Source of the DNA: a virus
DNA length: 26,317 bases
Direction: 5' to 3' (one strand)
Virus record (IMG/VR): IMGVR_UViG_3300014501_000061
Coordinates: 1-26,317 of that record
How positions within the stretch are numbered: position 1 is the first letter of the stretch; each line of letters opens with the position of its first letter. This document shows, in pieces, positions 14,508 to 21,134 of the stretch. The notes under the pieces are model-generated. The model did not search any database, was not told where the DNA came from, and saw only the letters and a program-made list of their open reading frames with translations. The position numbers and the translations under genes were made by a program.

Positions 14508-15019
14508 GATTTTTTGGGATTAATTGCCTTTGAAACTTTTAACATATTACCGTTATGATCATAATGATGAATCTCATCAAACCCTTCATCATGAGTAGGT
14601 TCTTGATAAGAAGCTGTAAAGTTTTTCATAACATGTTCTGGAATAGTTTTACCGGGTCTAGAAGAAAGTCGTTTCATATGTTCTTCATGAGGCGGTGTAT
14701 TTACATTTATTGCAATCTTTTTATAATTCTTAGGGACCATAGCTAGCTTAGGGGCGCGAGACTTCTTTGAAAGATTAGTTTGATCAGAAACTACATCTTG
14801 ACCAGCTTTAAAATGCTTTGCTGCCATATGTTTCGATAGTGTGCCAGCATACTTAATTGAATGATCAAATACATCATCATAAGTTGTTTCGGCACCCTTA
14901 GCAATTCCTTCTATAATAGCATCAGAAGAAACTACTTTAGCACCTGCTGACCTAAGTTTTTCTACTAATGTAGACTTTCCAGATGCTGGAACTCCTACCA
15001 TCATATGATAATTAGGCAT
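14504..15019 (-). CDS. Polynucleotide 5'-kinase (kinase domain only)
   Basis: A 171-residue P-loop kinase: GVPASGKST at 9-17 (Walker A), SSDAI at about 31-35 (acceptor-site Asp), VVSDQTNLSKKSR at about 76-88, and a lid with RLSSRPGKTIPEHVMKNF. It matches the N-terminal kinase half of T4 Pnk (301 residues); the C-terminal 3'-phosphatase (DxDGT) half is missing. It overlaps the RNA ligase gene by 8 nt, so the pair is probably a tRNA repair cassette. Without the phosphatase it could add 5'-phosphate but not remove a 2',3'-cyclic phosphate. Confidence 0.8.
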   Translation of the reverse strand: MPNYHMMVGVPASGKSTLVEKLRSAGAKVVSSDAIIEGIAKGAETTYDDVFDHSIKYAGTLSKHMAAKHFKAGQDVVSDQTNLSKKSRAPKLAMVPKNYKKIAINVNTPPHEEHMKRLSSRPGKTIPEHVMKNFTASYQEPTHDEGFDEIHHYDHNGNMLKVSKAINPKKS

Positions 15020-16220
15020 AGACTAACTCCTTAAAGAATTCATCCTTTACTTTAGCAAAACTCTTATTATTAGTTGAACCTTTTTTAATAATTGTTGCAA
15101 TAGCATTCATGACAGTCATCTTATCTGTCTTAGCCATATCCTTATCCCATAAAGTGAATACTAATGAACGGTTTAATGGTTTCATTATATTTTTCAAAGC
15201 AAAGTCCTTTCTTGATACTCCCTCTGTATGAAGTGCAGCCAAACAAGCACCCAATTCCTGTGCTTCGGCCTGCAAAACTTTCCAGAATTCTTTTGCATAT
15301 TTCTGGACTCTTATTTTATCATCTTCCAAGATATCAGGAATACTAATAACATCATCAAGCTGTCCATTTATGATAATATTGACAACATTTGATTCTGAGC
15401 TAATCAAATTTTTAAATGAATGAATTCTCATATACCAATCCGCCTTTACTTTTAACATATGACCATCATCGAATCTTATTACATAGCCTTCCATATTAAC
15501 AAGATTACGAGTATGGGAAATAAATGAATCTATGTCATTTGCAGACATATCAAATACTTTAACTACTGGAACAGCATGAGCATCAGCTATAGCCTGCATT
15601 GCAGACAATGGCCAATACATTCCATTCCAATTGTTTCTTATAGCTGTAAGAACAAGCTTATCTTCTTCATGATCTATAACAACTCTGTTCTGACGTGAGC
15701 ACCATTCAAATATTGGTGTTGAATCATTACTAATCACTTCTGCTGCAAAATATTCATAGGAAATCTTTTTTACAGATTTTAGATAGGCTTGTGCCTGTGC
15801 AGAGATATCTGTCTCACCCATTTTGGTTGCCCAACGGATACTACCTATATCACCTTCTCCCTCACCATAATTAGTCCAATTGGTTATAAATGGAGTAACC
15901 ATTGAACCATCAAGTTTTTCTAAAATGTAATGATGCTGATTGAAATCAATATCATCCTGTAATGTTTCAGGACGTTCGTTTATATTGAAAAATTTGTGAT
16001 AAGGACGGCGGATAACCTGACCATCCATGTCAAACATAATACCACGGCATTCACGAAGCAAAGCTGCTTTATTATTTTCTACAATAGGGAATGTATCATC
16101 TGTATTGTATACATAATTTACAACCTTATAGTCACCTTTATCAACCAAAATAAATTCATCCTTGCCTTCTATGGCATTCAGAATATCATCTATATGAGTT
16201 ATTTTAGGGAATTTATACAT
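15012..16220 (-). CDS. rnlA: RNA ligase 1 (Rnl1 family)
   Basis: A 402-residue protein (T4 Rnl1 is 374). Nucleotidyltransferase motifs appear in order: RECRGIMFD at 56-64, KFFNINE, motif I EKLDGS with the AMP-accepting Lys102, YEYFAAEVIS and RNRVVI-like strands, motif IV MEGYVIRF and motif V MLKVKADWYMRIH. The C-terminal helical domain (about 270-402) fits the Rnl1 tRNA-specificity domain. In T4 it reseals host tRNA cut by anticodon nuclease. It overlaps the kinase gene downstream and is coupled to a 76-residue gene upstream. Confidence 0.9.
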   Translation of the reverse strand: MYKFPKITHIDDILNAIEGKDEFILVDKGDYKVVNYVYNTDDTFPIVENNKAALLRECRGIMFDMDGQVIRRPYHKFFNINERPETLQDDIDFNQHHYILEKLDGSMVTPFITNWTNYGEGEGDIGSIRWATKMGETDISAQAQAYLKSVKKISYEYFAAEVISNDSTPIFEWCSRQNRVVIDHEEDKLVLTAIRNNWNGMYWPLSAMQAIADAHAVPVVKVFDMSANDIDSFISHTRNLVNMEGYVIRFDDGHMLKVKADWYMRIHSFKNLISSESNVVNIIINGQLDDVISIPDILEDDKIRVQKYAKEFWKVLQAEAQELGACLAALHTEGVSRKDFALKNIMKPLNRSLVFTLWDKDMAKTDKMTVMNAIATIIKKGSTNNKSFAKVKDEFFKELVYA

Positions 16221-16450
16221 TAATTAAAATCAGTATCAATGAAGTCAACCGTAGTCTTTCCATCATGACCATGAACTGCAACTGCATCAGGAAGACTTTG
16301 ATAAATTACAATAGAGGCAACTTTAATTTTATGTGATAGACACCAGTTAATTACAACTCTACCATCAGAAAATAAAATTCCCTCGGCAACATGTCCTGTT
16401 CCAGAAACACCCGATGCATCTTCTTTTCTTACTAAATGAAATCGTCTCAT
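16220..16450 (-). CDS. Small conserved protein, unknown function
   Basis: A 76-residue protein starting MRRFHLVRKEDASGVSGTGH, then VAEGILFSDGRVVINW and AVAVHGHDGKTTVDFI. The pattern VSGTG-VAEG-FSDG-HGH-G occurs in small proteins of phages and bacteria whose function I do not know. The start at 16450 is chosen for its GAGGAG ribosome binding site. A longer frame to 16504 would start inside the sigma70 promoter and is rejected. It is the first gene of the ligase-kinase operon and overlaps the ligase start (TAATG). Confidence 0.75.
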   Translation of the reverse strand: MRRFHLVRKEDASGVSGTGHVAEGILFSDGRVVINWCLSHKIKVASIVIYQSLPDAVAVHGHDGKTTVDFIDTDFN

Positions 16451-16475
16451 AAATCTCCTCACGTACTTACAATTA

Positions 16476-16504
16476 ATTATATCTGACCTAATCAAATAAG
16501 TCAA
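16476..16504 (-). promoter_or_regulatory. Strong sigma70 promoter TTGACT-17-TATAAT
   Basis: On the minus strand TTGACT (16504 to 16499), a 17-nt spacer and a perfect TATAAT (16481 to 16476) lie upstream of ATG 16450. The transcript would carry the 76-residue gene, the RNA ligase and the kinase, and possibly beyond. This host-type promoter suggests early expression of the repair cassette, in contrast to the late motifs of the virion genes. Confidence 0.85.
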
Positions 16505-16513
16505 GAGGAATAT

Positions 16514-16690
16514 TTAAATAAATGTATCGATTTTCTGGGCTGGTTTATCGCTCTTTTCTATCTTAATTACTTTCTTTTTGCTTTTTTTAGAGTCTTTTGG
16601 TGATAGGGAAAGCATTCCCGGTCCTGATGGGGATGGATTACATGCAATTACAGTTGGAAGGTCTTCACAGAATAATCTAAAAGATTTCAT
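16514..16690 (-). CDS. Small basic protein, candidate internal head protein, 58 aa
   Basis: ATG 16690 overlaps the upstream TAA (TAATG) and the frame runs 58 codons to TAA at 16514-16516. The N-terminus MKSFRLFCEDLP resembles the T4 capsid-targeting pattern (MKTYQEFIAE-like). The rest contains a strongly basic stretch (KDSKKSKKKVIKIEKSDK) that could bind DNA. It is last in a run of four genes sharing this kind of N-terminus. Packaging in the head is inferred. Confidence 0.65.
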   Translation of the reverse strand: MKSFRLFCEDLPTVIACNPSPSGPGMLSLSPKDSKKSKKKVIKIEKSDKPAQKIDTFI

Positions 16691-16980
16691 TATCTTCTAT
16701 AGAATCCAGTAGAACCAGTTGCCCCGCCCAGACGATTAGCAGCATCATGGGTAGATAATTTCTTTTTTTCAATGTGAACACTCTGTCCACCGCGCATACC
16801 AGAACCATGAATATAACCAGTTCTCTCACGTCCACCAGCCTCTTCTTCTGACTCTCTTCCACAATCTGAGCATTGATCAATAAAACCATGAACAGTTGGT
16901 TTTTTAGTAAATTCATCCCCACAACTTCTACAAATTCTTGGTTTTAATTCTTCAGCTAAAAACTGTTTAAATGTTAGCAT
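16690..16980 (-). CDS. Zinc-ribbon protein with capsid-targeting-like N-terminus
   Basis: A 96-residue protein. Residues 1-10, MLTFKQFLAE, match the T4 capsid-targeting sequence in length and pattern and end in L-A-E, the L/I-X-E type recognised by the T4 prohead protease gp21. A zinc ribbon follows: Cys17-x2-Cys20 and Cys37-x2-Cys40 (CRSCGDEF and QCSDCG). The C-terminus is basic and Gly-rich. AGAGGAAC precedes ATG 16980. Candidate internal head protein; its function after ejection is unknown. Confidence 0.65.
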   Translation of the reverse strand: MLTFKQFLAEELKPRICRSCGDEFTKKPTVHGFIDQCSDCGRESEEEAGGRERTGYIHGSGMRGGQSVHIEKKKLSTHDAANRLGGATGSTGFYRR

Positions 16981-17032
16981 GTTCCTCTAAATAAGAAAGC
17001 ATATTTTCTAATATATTGCTTGAATGATTTCA

Positions 17033-17323
17033 TTAATATTCTCTACCTTTACCTTCATTACGATGAGGATAGGCTGCATCAGCTTCCATTTTATGTTCTA
17101 TATGAGTTCTAGTTGATACTTTAACATGATGATTATCTTCATTGGCATAATGATGAATTATTAATTCTTGATTCTGTCTAGTAGAATGAGTATACTTATA
17201 CCCATGGACTTTAAGATTCTTGTGATATGGAGTTTTTGTATGAGATGCATCATATGTAGCATTGTGAGACGGCCATACAGCAGTCTTTGAGCTAGATGAT
17301 AATGATTCTTTAAAGGTTAACAT
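17033..17323 (-). CDS. His-rich basic protein, candidate internal head protein
   Basis: A 96-residue protein starting MLTFKESLSSSSKTA, related to the MLTFKQFLAE start of the next gene but without a clear L-X-E cleavage site. The rest is rich in His, Lys, Tyr and Thr, with HHYANEDNHHVKVSTRTHIE near residues 56-75. ATG 17323 overlaps the upstream stop (TAATG). It has no membrane segment. Assignment as an internal protein rests on the N-terminus and on position. Confidence 0.6.
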   Translation of the reverse strand: MLTFKESLSSSSKTAVWPSHNATYDASHTKTPYHKNLKVHGYKYTHSTRQNQELIIHHYANEDNHHVKVSTRTHIEHKMEADAAYPHRNEGKGREY

Positions 17324-17790
17324 TATTCTGTAGGCATTGCATGAGCATGAGCAAGAGCAGCTTTCTTAGCCCCTCGTTTATCATCACGCTGTTTCTTGAA
17401 AATTTTAACATCGGCACTAAAGTCTTTATGTTTGCCAAGAGAATTTAATAGACTTCCGGCTTGTGGACCAGCAGTTACTTTTCCTTCTGGAGTACGATGA
17501 ACATATCCTTTACGATTAATAATTATATGATGACCAGGGAATGAAGGATGTTCCATGTGATGATTTGGATGATTTTCTCCGTTAGTAGACCCTTGGCTAA
17601 CTTGAACACGGCGAAACCCTAATTTCTGAGAAGTTTTAAATAATTTTGCAGCAGGATTATATGTTCCCCAAGTTTTACTCTTTGGAGTATGAATCTTTTT
17701 TAATTCTTTAGATATCTTCTTAGATGGTCCAGAAGCCGACCCTTTATCATATAATACGGTTGCTTCTAATAGTTGTTTGATTGTTTTCAT
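17323..17790 (-). CDS. Basic protein with capsid-targeting-like N-terminus
   Basis: A 155-residue, strongly basic protein. The N-terminus MKTIKQLLEATVL resembles the T4 MKTYQEFIAE targeting peptide and contains L-L-E before Ala, a plausible prohead protease site. The body holds many Lys, His and Arg residues. The segment GFRRVQVSQGSTNGENHPNH, then PGHHIIINRKGYVHRTPEGK looks like a small alpha/beta fold, possibly toxin-like. GAGGATT precedes ATG 17790, with a late motif directly upstream. It is the first gene of the internal-protein-like run. Confidence 0.65.
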   Translation of the reverse strand: MKTIKQLLEATVLYDKGSASGPSKKISKELKKIHTPKSKTWGTYNPAAKLFKTSQKLGFRRVQVSQGSTNGENHPNHHMEHPSFPGHHIIINRKGYVHRTPEGKVTAGPQAGSLLNSLGKHKDFSADVKIFKKQRDDKRGAKKAALAHAHAMPTE

Positions 17791-17803
17791 AGTAATCCTC
17801 GCC

Positions 17804-17812
17804 TATATTTAG
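17804..17812 (-). promoter_or_regulatory. Late promoter motif CTAAATATA
   Basis: Minus strand CTAAATA (17812 to 17806) predicts +1 at 17800, the first base of the GAGGATT ribosome binding site, giving a 10-nt leader to ATG 17790. It lies just downstream of the tmRNA terminator, so the four following genes form their own late unit. Confidence 0.55.
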
Positions 17813-17825
17813 GAAATGCAAACGC

Positions 17826-17857
17826 AAAAAAGCCTCATTGGAGTAATCCAATGAGGC
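17826..17857 (-). terminator. Rho-independent terminator of the tmRNA locus
   Basis: Minus strand: GCCTCATTGGA, loop TTAC, TCCAATGAGGC, a perfect 11-bp stem (17857 to 17832) followed by six T (17831 to 17826). It separates the tmRNA locus from the downstream protein genes. Confidence 0.92.
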
Positions 17858-18215
17858 TAATTCAACTCTTCCTGTTGCCAAGATTGGTTTTTCTCCGCTG
17901 ACCTAATCAGCAGGCGTTCATTTGGTATTTAAAATACCAAACTCCGTTGAAATGTGATGCAATATTATCCCCCATTTTTAAAATAACTATCCCTTTTTAT
18001 CCTGTTGCTAAGAAAAAAGGGTAAAAACTCCGGTCTGCTTACGCAGCCATTGCAAAGCCTTGAGCTTCGTCTTTTGAAATAGTAGTAGTCTACTAACCGT
18101 GTAATCTCTACCGTTTTATTGCCCAAAAATCGATAACCAATTCATCCCCTCTGTGGTGGAGATGAGGGGATTTGAACCCCTGTCTTTCTGGTTTTATTCC
18201 AGTGTCAACAATTAC
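17858..18215 (-). ncRNA. ssrA: Candidate circularly permuted (two-piece) tmRNA precursor
   Basis: Order on the minus strand: late promoter TATAAATA; acceptor piece with T arm AGGGG-TTCAAAT-CCCCT (18181 to 18165), acceptor strand CATCTCC and encoded ACCA ending at 18154; a 4-nt linker CAGA (18153-18150); coding piece starting GGGGATG (18149 to 18143); tag frame; terminator. GGGGATG pairs with CATCTCC over all 7 bp with G.U at the third pair, the alanine identity element of tmRNA. TTGGTTATCGAT after the acceptor strand resembles the conserved CUGGAUUCGAC. The UUUUUGG and CCAGAAAG segments can form a helix 2. About 358 nt in all. The 3' end of the coding piece is not defined; several hairpins (17897-17945) may be the pseudoknot region. 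Confidence 0.82.
18039..18077 (-). other. tmRNA proteolysis-tag reading frame
   Basis: Minus-strand codons after UAUU read Ser-Lys-Asp-Glu-Ala-Gln-Gly-Phe-Ala-Met-Ala-Ala, then UAA (18041-18039). The tag ends in Ala-Ala after a hydrophobic residue, as ssrA degrons do (E. coli ends LAA, alphaproteobacteria VAA). The exact resume codon is uncertain: it could be UCA at 18077 or AAA at 18074. The stop sits in the GUAA loop of a CTGC-GTAA-GCAG hairpin, similar to helix 5 placement in other tmRNAs. A short hairpin (TAGTAG-CTACTA) precedes the tag. Confidence 0.72.
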
Positions 18216-18220
18216 AAACC

Positions 18221-18228
18221 TATTTATA
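18221..18228 (-). promoter_or_regulatory. Perfect T4-type late promoter TATAAATA for tmRNA
   Basis: The minus strand carries the exact T4 late consensus. T4 spacing puts +1 at 18215, giving a 62-nt RNA up to the encoded CCA at 18154, a reasonable acceptor-piece length. It is the only exact match on the minus strand that I found ahead of a gene in this window. Confidence 0.7.
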
Positions 18229-18243
18229 CATTCCTAGTATAGT

Positions 18244-18411
18244 TTATAATCCTCGTTTAATCCTGCCTTGGGTTGTATGTTCCCTACAATAATCGGTCCA
18301 ATTTCCATATTGTTTTGGATTATTACAACCATCTTCTCTACATACTTTTCTTTCTGATAGACCTTTATTTCTAGCATTGGCCATGGCCTCATAATCTTCA
18401 TCAGATGGCAT
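18244..18411 (-). CDS. Small zinc-finger-like protein, 55 aa
   Basis: ATG 18411 follows the previous stop by 2 nt and the frame runs 55 codons to TAA at 18244-18246. The protein (start MPSDEDYEAMANARNKGLSE) carries CREDGCNNPKQYGNWTDYCR followed by EH: Cys-x4-Cys, then Cys-x2-His, a plausible zinc site. The stop lies 16 nt before the tmRNA late promoter. Its function is unknown; the basic end suggests nucleic acid contact. Confidence 0.7.
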   Translation of the reverse strand: MPSDEDYEAMANARNKGLSERKVCREDGCNNPKQYGNWTDYCREHTTQGRIKRGL

Positions 18412-18413
18412 GA

Positions 18414-19370
18414 TTATGCAGCCTTTGCAAATTCAAGTGCAGTATTAAAAGCCTTCAATTTCAAACTCTTATTAAGGCCATACCATGCTGATACAAGTCG
18501 ATTATCTACACTTCTTCCAATTACATGATCGGTCAAATAGGTAACTGCGTTATAGGCATTCCACCATGATTTAGGTGCAAATTCATGACCGGGCTGAGTA
18601 TCAATAATAGAATATGCCAATGCCGCAGATTTTGAAATAGTCTTGATAGAATCTTTCTTTGTAGTAAGAACAGGCCAAATCTGATTAAAATACTCAGAAA
18701 GAGTCTGATTAGTATACTTCTTTGAAGCCAATGCTTGGGCACGAACCTTATAATCAGAAAATTTGGTTGAAGCTAGTCCCATAATTTCCTTAACTTCATC
18801 TGCATCAAACTTCCTACGATGAGAAACCTTAACCATATTAGAAGATTTAGTAGTAAGTGAAAGAGTTAGAGTATTATGACATACTACTCGAATAGGAGTG
18901 AAACGAACGTCAATTGCCTTACCAAACATATGAGGATTAGTAAACAATAGATAAGAATCAATCTGATCTTTCTTTCCAATCTTGAAAGACTCATGGGTCT
19001 TAGCAAGCGCCCATACAATCTGTCCACCTTTAAGTGAACCGGCTGTATGCATTTCCATATCACCGGCTTTTACAAAATCAGTGAAAAACTCAAAGGCATC
19101 AATGTTCTGTGTTGGATTCCATTCATTTCCAACTACATCAAGAACCTTATTATCAGAAAGGCGAACAAGAGCAGAACGATCAACAGCAATCTTCTTTCCC
19201 CCAACAGTAGCGAAAGCAGGAAATTTTGCTACTTCCCAATCAACTCCAGCGGCCTTACAAGTCTCGGCGGGAGTCAAATTTGGCGAAATTTCCGTTCCTT
19301 TTCCATGCCAAGGAACTTCACCAACATATACCATCTGAGCCTTTCCAGCAATTACTTCAACTAAATCCAT
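18414..19370 (-). CDS. DUF932 phage/plasmid-like protein
   Basis: A 318-residue protein matching the DUF932 family common on phages and plasmids: VGEVPWHGKGTEI near 16-28, AAGVDWEVAKFPAF, then VVGNEWNPTQNIDAFEFF, GGQIVWALAKTHE, YLLFTNPHMFGKAIDVRFTP and RVVCHNTLTLSL. The molecular role is unknown; the family is often near DNA metabolism genes. A good sigma70 promoter lies upstream and GAGGAG precedes ATG 19370, so it is probably expressed early. Confidence 0.85.
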   Translation of the reverse strand: MDLVEVIAGKAQMVYVGEVPWHGKGTEISPNLTPAETCKAAGVDWEVAKFPAFATVGGKKIAVDRSALVRLSDNKVLDVVGNEWNPTQNIDAFEFFTDFVKAGDMEMHTAGSLKGGQIVWALAKTHESFKIGKKDQIDSYLLFTNPHMFGKAIDVRFTPIRVVCHNTLTLSLTTKSSNMVKVSHRRKFDADEVKEIMGLASTKFSDYKVRAQALASKKYTNQTLSEYFNQIWPVLTTKKDSIKTISKSAALAYSIIDTQPGHEFAPKSWWNAYNAVTYLTDHVIGRSVDNRLVSAWYGLNKSLKLKAFNTALEFAKAA

Positions 19371-19401
19371 GATAATTCTCCTCGTTCGTTATGATAAAAA
19401 T

Positions 19402-19430
19402 AGTATATCATTATTTTGAAATAAAGTCAA
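19402..19430 (-). promoter_or_regulatory. Sigma70 promoter TTGACT-17-TATACT
   Basis: Minus strand TTGACT (19430 to 19425), a 17-nt spacer and TATACT (19407 to 19402) lie in the 69-nt gap upstream of the DUF932 gene. It shares the TTGACT -35 box with the promoter at 16476-16504. Confidence 0.8.
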
Positions 19431-19439
19431 GCGGTGATT

Positions 19440-19742
19440 TTATCGATGTGGATTAAATAAACGTTTATTATCATAGATAAAACGTTCATCTAGTTCATGA
19501 ATTTCAGCGGTAATTAAAAGATTATGTACAATATCAGTAAAATATTCTAAATCTTGATAAGTAATTCCTATAGCAGTTTTAAAATAAGTATCTTCTCCAG
19601 TATAAACATCTTTAGCCAGTCTTTGGGCTTTAATAGTAATTACATCATCATAACTTGTTCCATAATAAATTGAAAATTCCCAAGGTGGACACTGTAATAA
19701 AGAAAGTTTATATTTAATTTCTTTGACAAAATTCATAATCAA
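19440..19742 (-). CDS. Hypothetical protein, 100 aa
   Basis: A 100-residue soluble protein with no recognised motif, overlapping the upstream gene by 4 nt (ATGA), so it is translated from the same operon. It has an N-terminal helix, a central aromatic region (WEFSIYYGTSYDDVITIKA) and an acidic helix near residues 75-90. The start could also be the second Met (residue 3). It is the last gene of the desaturase operon before the DUF932 promoter. Confidence 0.65.
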   Translation of the reverse strand: MIMNFVKEIKYKLSLLQCPPWEFSIYYGTSYDDVITIKAQRLAKDVYTGEDTYFKTAIGITYQDLEYFTDIVHNLLITAEIHELDERFIYDNKRLFNPHR

Positions 19743-20218
19743 TCACCCTTCAATAATGCATTAAACTTTTTTCGGTATGGGTCAGTAGAACGACCTCGAT
19801 AACAATCATCATGATTCCATACAATCTTATATTTTTTCTTATTTGATACTTTCCAACTTTTTAATACTTTATCAATTGCCTTGAGAGCGACATTTATATT
19901 ATCAAATTTCTCTTCCCATCGTCGCCCTTCTATTCCTCTAATCTCATATGATTTCCATGGTTCTGTCCATGCCCATGTAATTGTACCATTAAATTCATCC
20001 CAAGACCAGATAGGATTTCTTTCCTCTTTTATATCACAATAATAATGATTATTAGAACCAATGCATCCTGCATAGGTCATGATATGAACATGAATATTTC
20101 TTGGTTTTTTACATGCAGGAAACATAAAGATATATGGTTTCCACATATCTGCAACATGTCCACCTAGACGTGAACTACCACTTTCATAATCAGGTTCTAT
20201 GAATTTAATTTTAGACAC
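19739..20218 (-). CDS. Hypothetical protein of the desaturase operon, GTG start
   Basis: A 159-residue protein starting at GTG 20218, overlapping the desaturase stop by 8 nt (GTGTCTAA). It is aromatic and Trp-rich (NPIWSWDEFNGTITWAWTEP, then SYEIRGIEGRRWEE) with Cys and His residues in HVHIMTYAGCIGSNNHYYCD that might bind metal. It has no signal peptide. Tight coupling to the desaturase suggests a linked role, but I recognise no family. Confidence 0.65.
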   Translation of the reverse strand: MSKIKFIEPDYESGSSRLGGHVADMWKPYIFMFPACKKPRNIHVHIMTYAGCIGSNNHYYCDIKEERNPIWSWDEFNGTITWAWTEPWKSYEIRGIEGRRWEEKFDNINVALKAIDKVLKSWKVSNKKKYKIVWNHDDCYRGRSTDPYRKKFNALLKGD

Positions 20219-21134
20219 TGGCTTCCCTCATCACTTCCATATAATTTTTAGAAAAATGTGCATCAGCAAATTCAGGCTTGGTCATAAGAATCTTATGTAA
20301 CTCCGGTAGTCTATAAAAAGGAACCGAAGGATATAGATGGTGTTCAAGATGATAATTTACATTCTTAGGAGCCAAAAATATCTTTGATATGATACCAGCA
20401 AATGTAGTACGGGTCTGGGCATATATCCAAGAATTTTTCTCTGGAATTGAAAAATGCTCTGCAATGCTTCGAATACGCATTATCATAACCAACCAAGTGA
20501 ATAATGGAACAATCCAGTAAAGCAGAAATACTTCAAGTAATCCTAGACTGTATAACATACAGAATAGTATACTATAAAAAGAATATCTTATCAAGGTAAA
20601 TCCAAGAGGCGGTTTATCAGCATTAGATGATAGTTTAAATATTAGCTTTACTAAAGCCATAGTATTGATACCAACAAAATCAAAAGTTAATAACTTAGTT
20701 AGCTTGGTCCTAGTCATTGGAAATACCCAAGCGGGGTCTCCCATTCGTCGTTTCATATCAGGGTCATCAGCCGTATTCAAATATTTGTGATGGGGAAAAT
20801 GATTTTGTCTATAGAATTGAGCAGAGGTAAAGCATGGCCATGCAAGAAATAGTTCTGCTACCCAATCATTAAGTTTTCTGTTATTAAAAAGTCGATAATG
20901 AGTACCATCATGCATTAAAATAAGCAATGCATGTTGTCTTGCTCCTATAAACGCTACTGCTAGGATATAAAAGAATGGATTATGAACAAATATACTAATA
21001 GCTATCATTACAATAATAGCAATCCACTCCATGGCAATATGAAAAATTGCCTTCCAAGGTTTAACCTGAGAAAGAGAAATTAATTCTTCCTTGGATAACT
21101 TTACTGGAATACGACCTGCATATTCTGCGTTCAT
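20211..21134 (-). CDS. Membrane fatty acid desaturase
   Basis: A 307-residue integral membrane di-iron enzyme. All three histidine boxes are present: HDGTH (75-79), HFPHH (112-116) and HLEHH (262-266, in YHLEHHLYPSVPF). Hydrophobic segments lie at about 35-65 and 175-225. The family desaturates or hydroxylates acyl chains or carotenoid-like substrates using an electron donor, here presumably the host's. No cytochrome b5 domain is fused. The gene overlaps an acyltransferase-like gene by 4 nt (ATGA). It may change host membrane fluidity or make a specific lipid; the substrate is unknown. Confidence 0.9.
   Translation of the reverse strand: MNAEYAGRIPVKLSKEELISLSQVKPWKAIFHIAMEWIAIIVMIAISIFVHNPFFYILAVAFIGARQHALLILMHDGTHYRLFNNRKLNDWVAELFLAWPCFTSAQFYRQNHFPHHKYLNTADDPDMKRRMGDPAWVFPMTRTKLTKLLTFDFVGINTMALVKLIFKLSSNADKPPLGFTLIRYSFYSILFCMLYSLGLLEVFLLYWIVPLFTWLVMIMRIRSIAEHFSIPEKNSWIYAQTRTTFAGIISKIFLAPKNVNYHLEHHLYPSVPFYRLPELHKILMTKPEFADAHFSKNYMEVMREASV

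Noticed and set aside
16451-16504. Start at 16504 for the small conserved protein
   Set aside because: That start lies within the -35 to -10 region of a strong promoter. ATG 16450 has GAGGAG at correct spacing.
16677-16922. Second minus-strand frame of 81 codons in the zinc-ribbon gene
   Set aside because: It is an alternative frame of the 96-residue zinc-ribbon gene, which has the ribosome binding site, the capsid-targeting-like N-terminus and TAATG coupling.
18154-18230. A tRNA gene ending in the CCA at 18154
   Set aside because: The T arm and acceptor strand are tRNA-like, but no 5' acceptor strand complementary to CATCTCC lies 70-90 nt upstream. The putative anticodon loop lacks U33. 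The matching GGGGATG lies on the other side of CCA, which fits a permuted tmRNA.
18982-19364. Two plus-strand frames opposite the DUF932 gene
   Set aside because: Both are antisense to a recognised family member with its own promoter and ribosome binding site.
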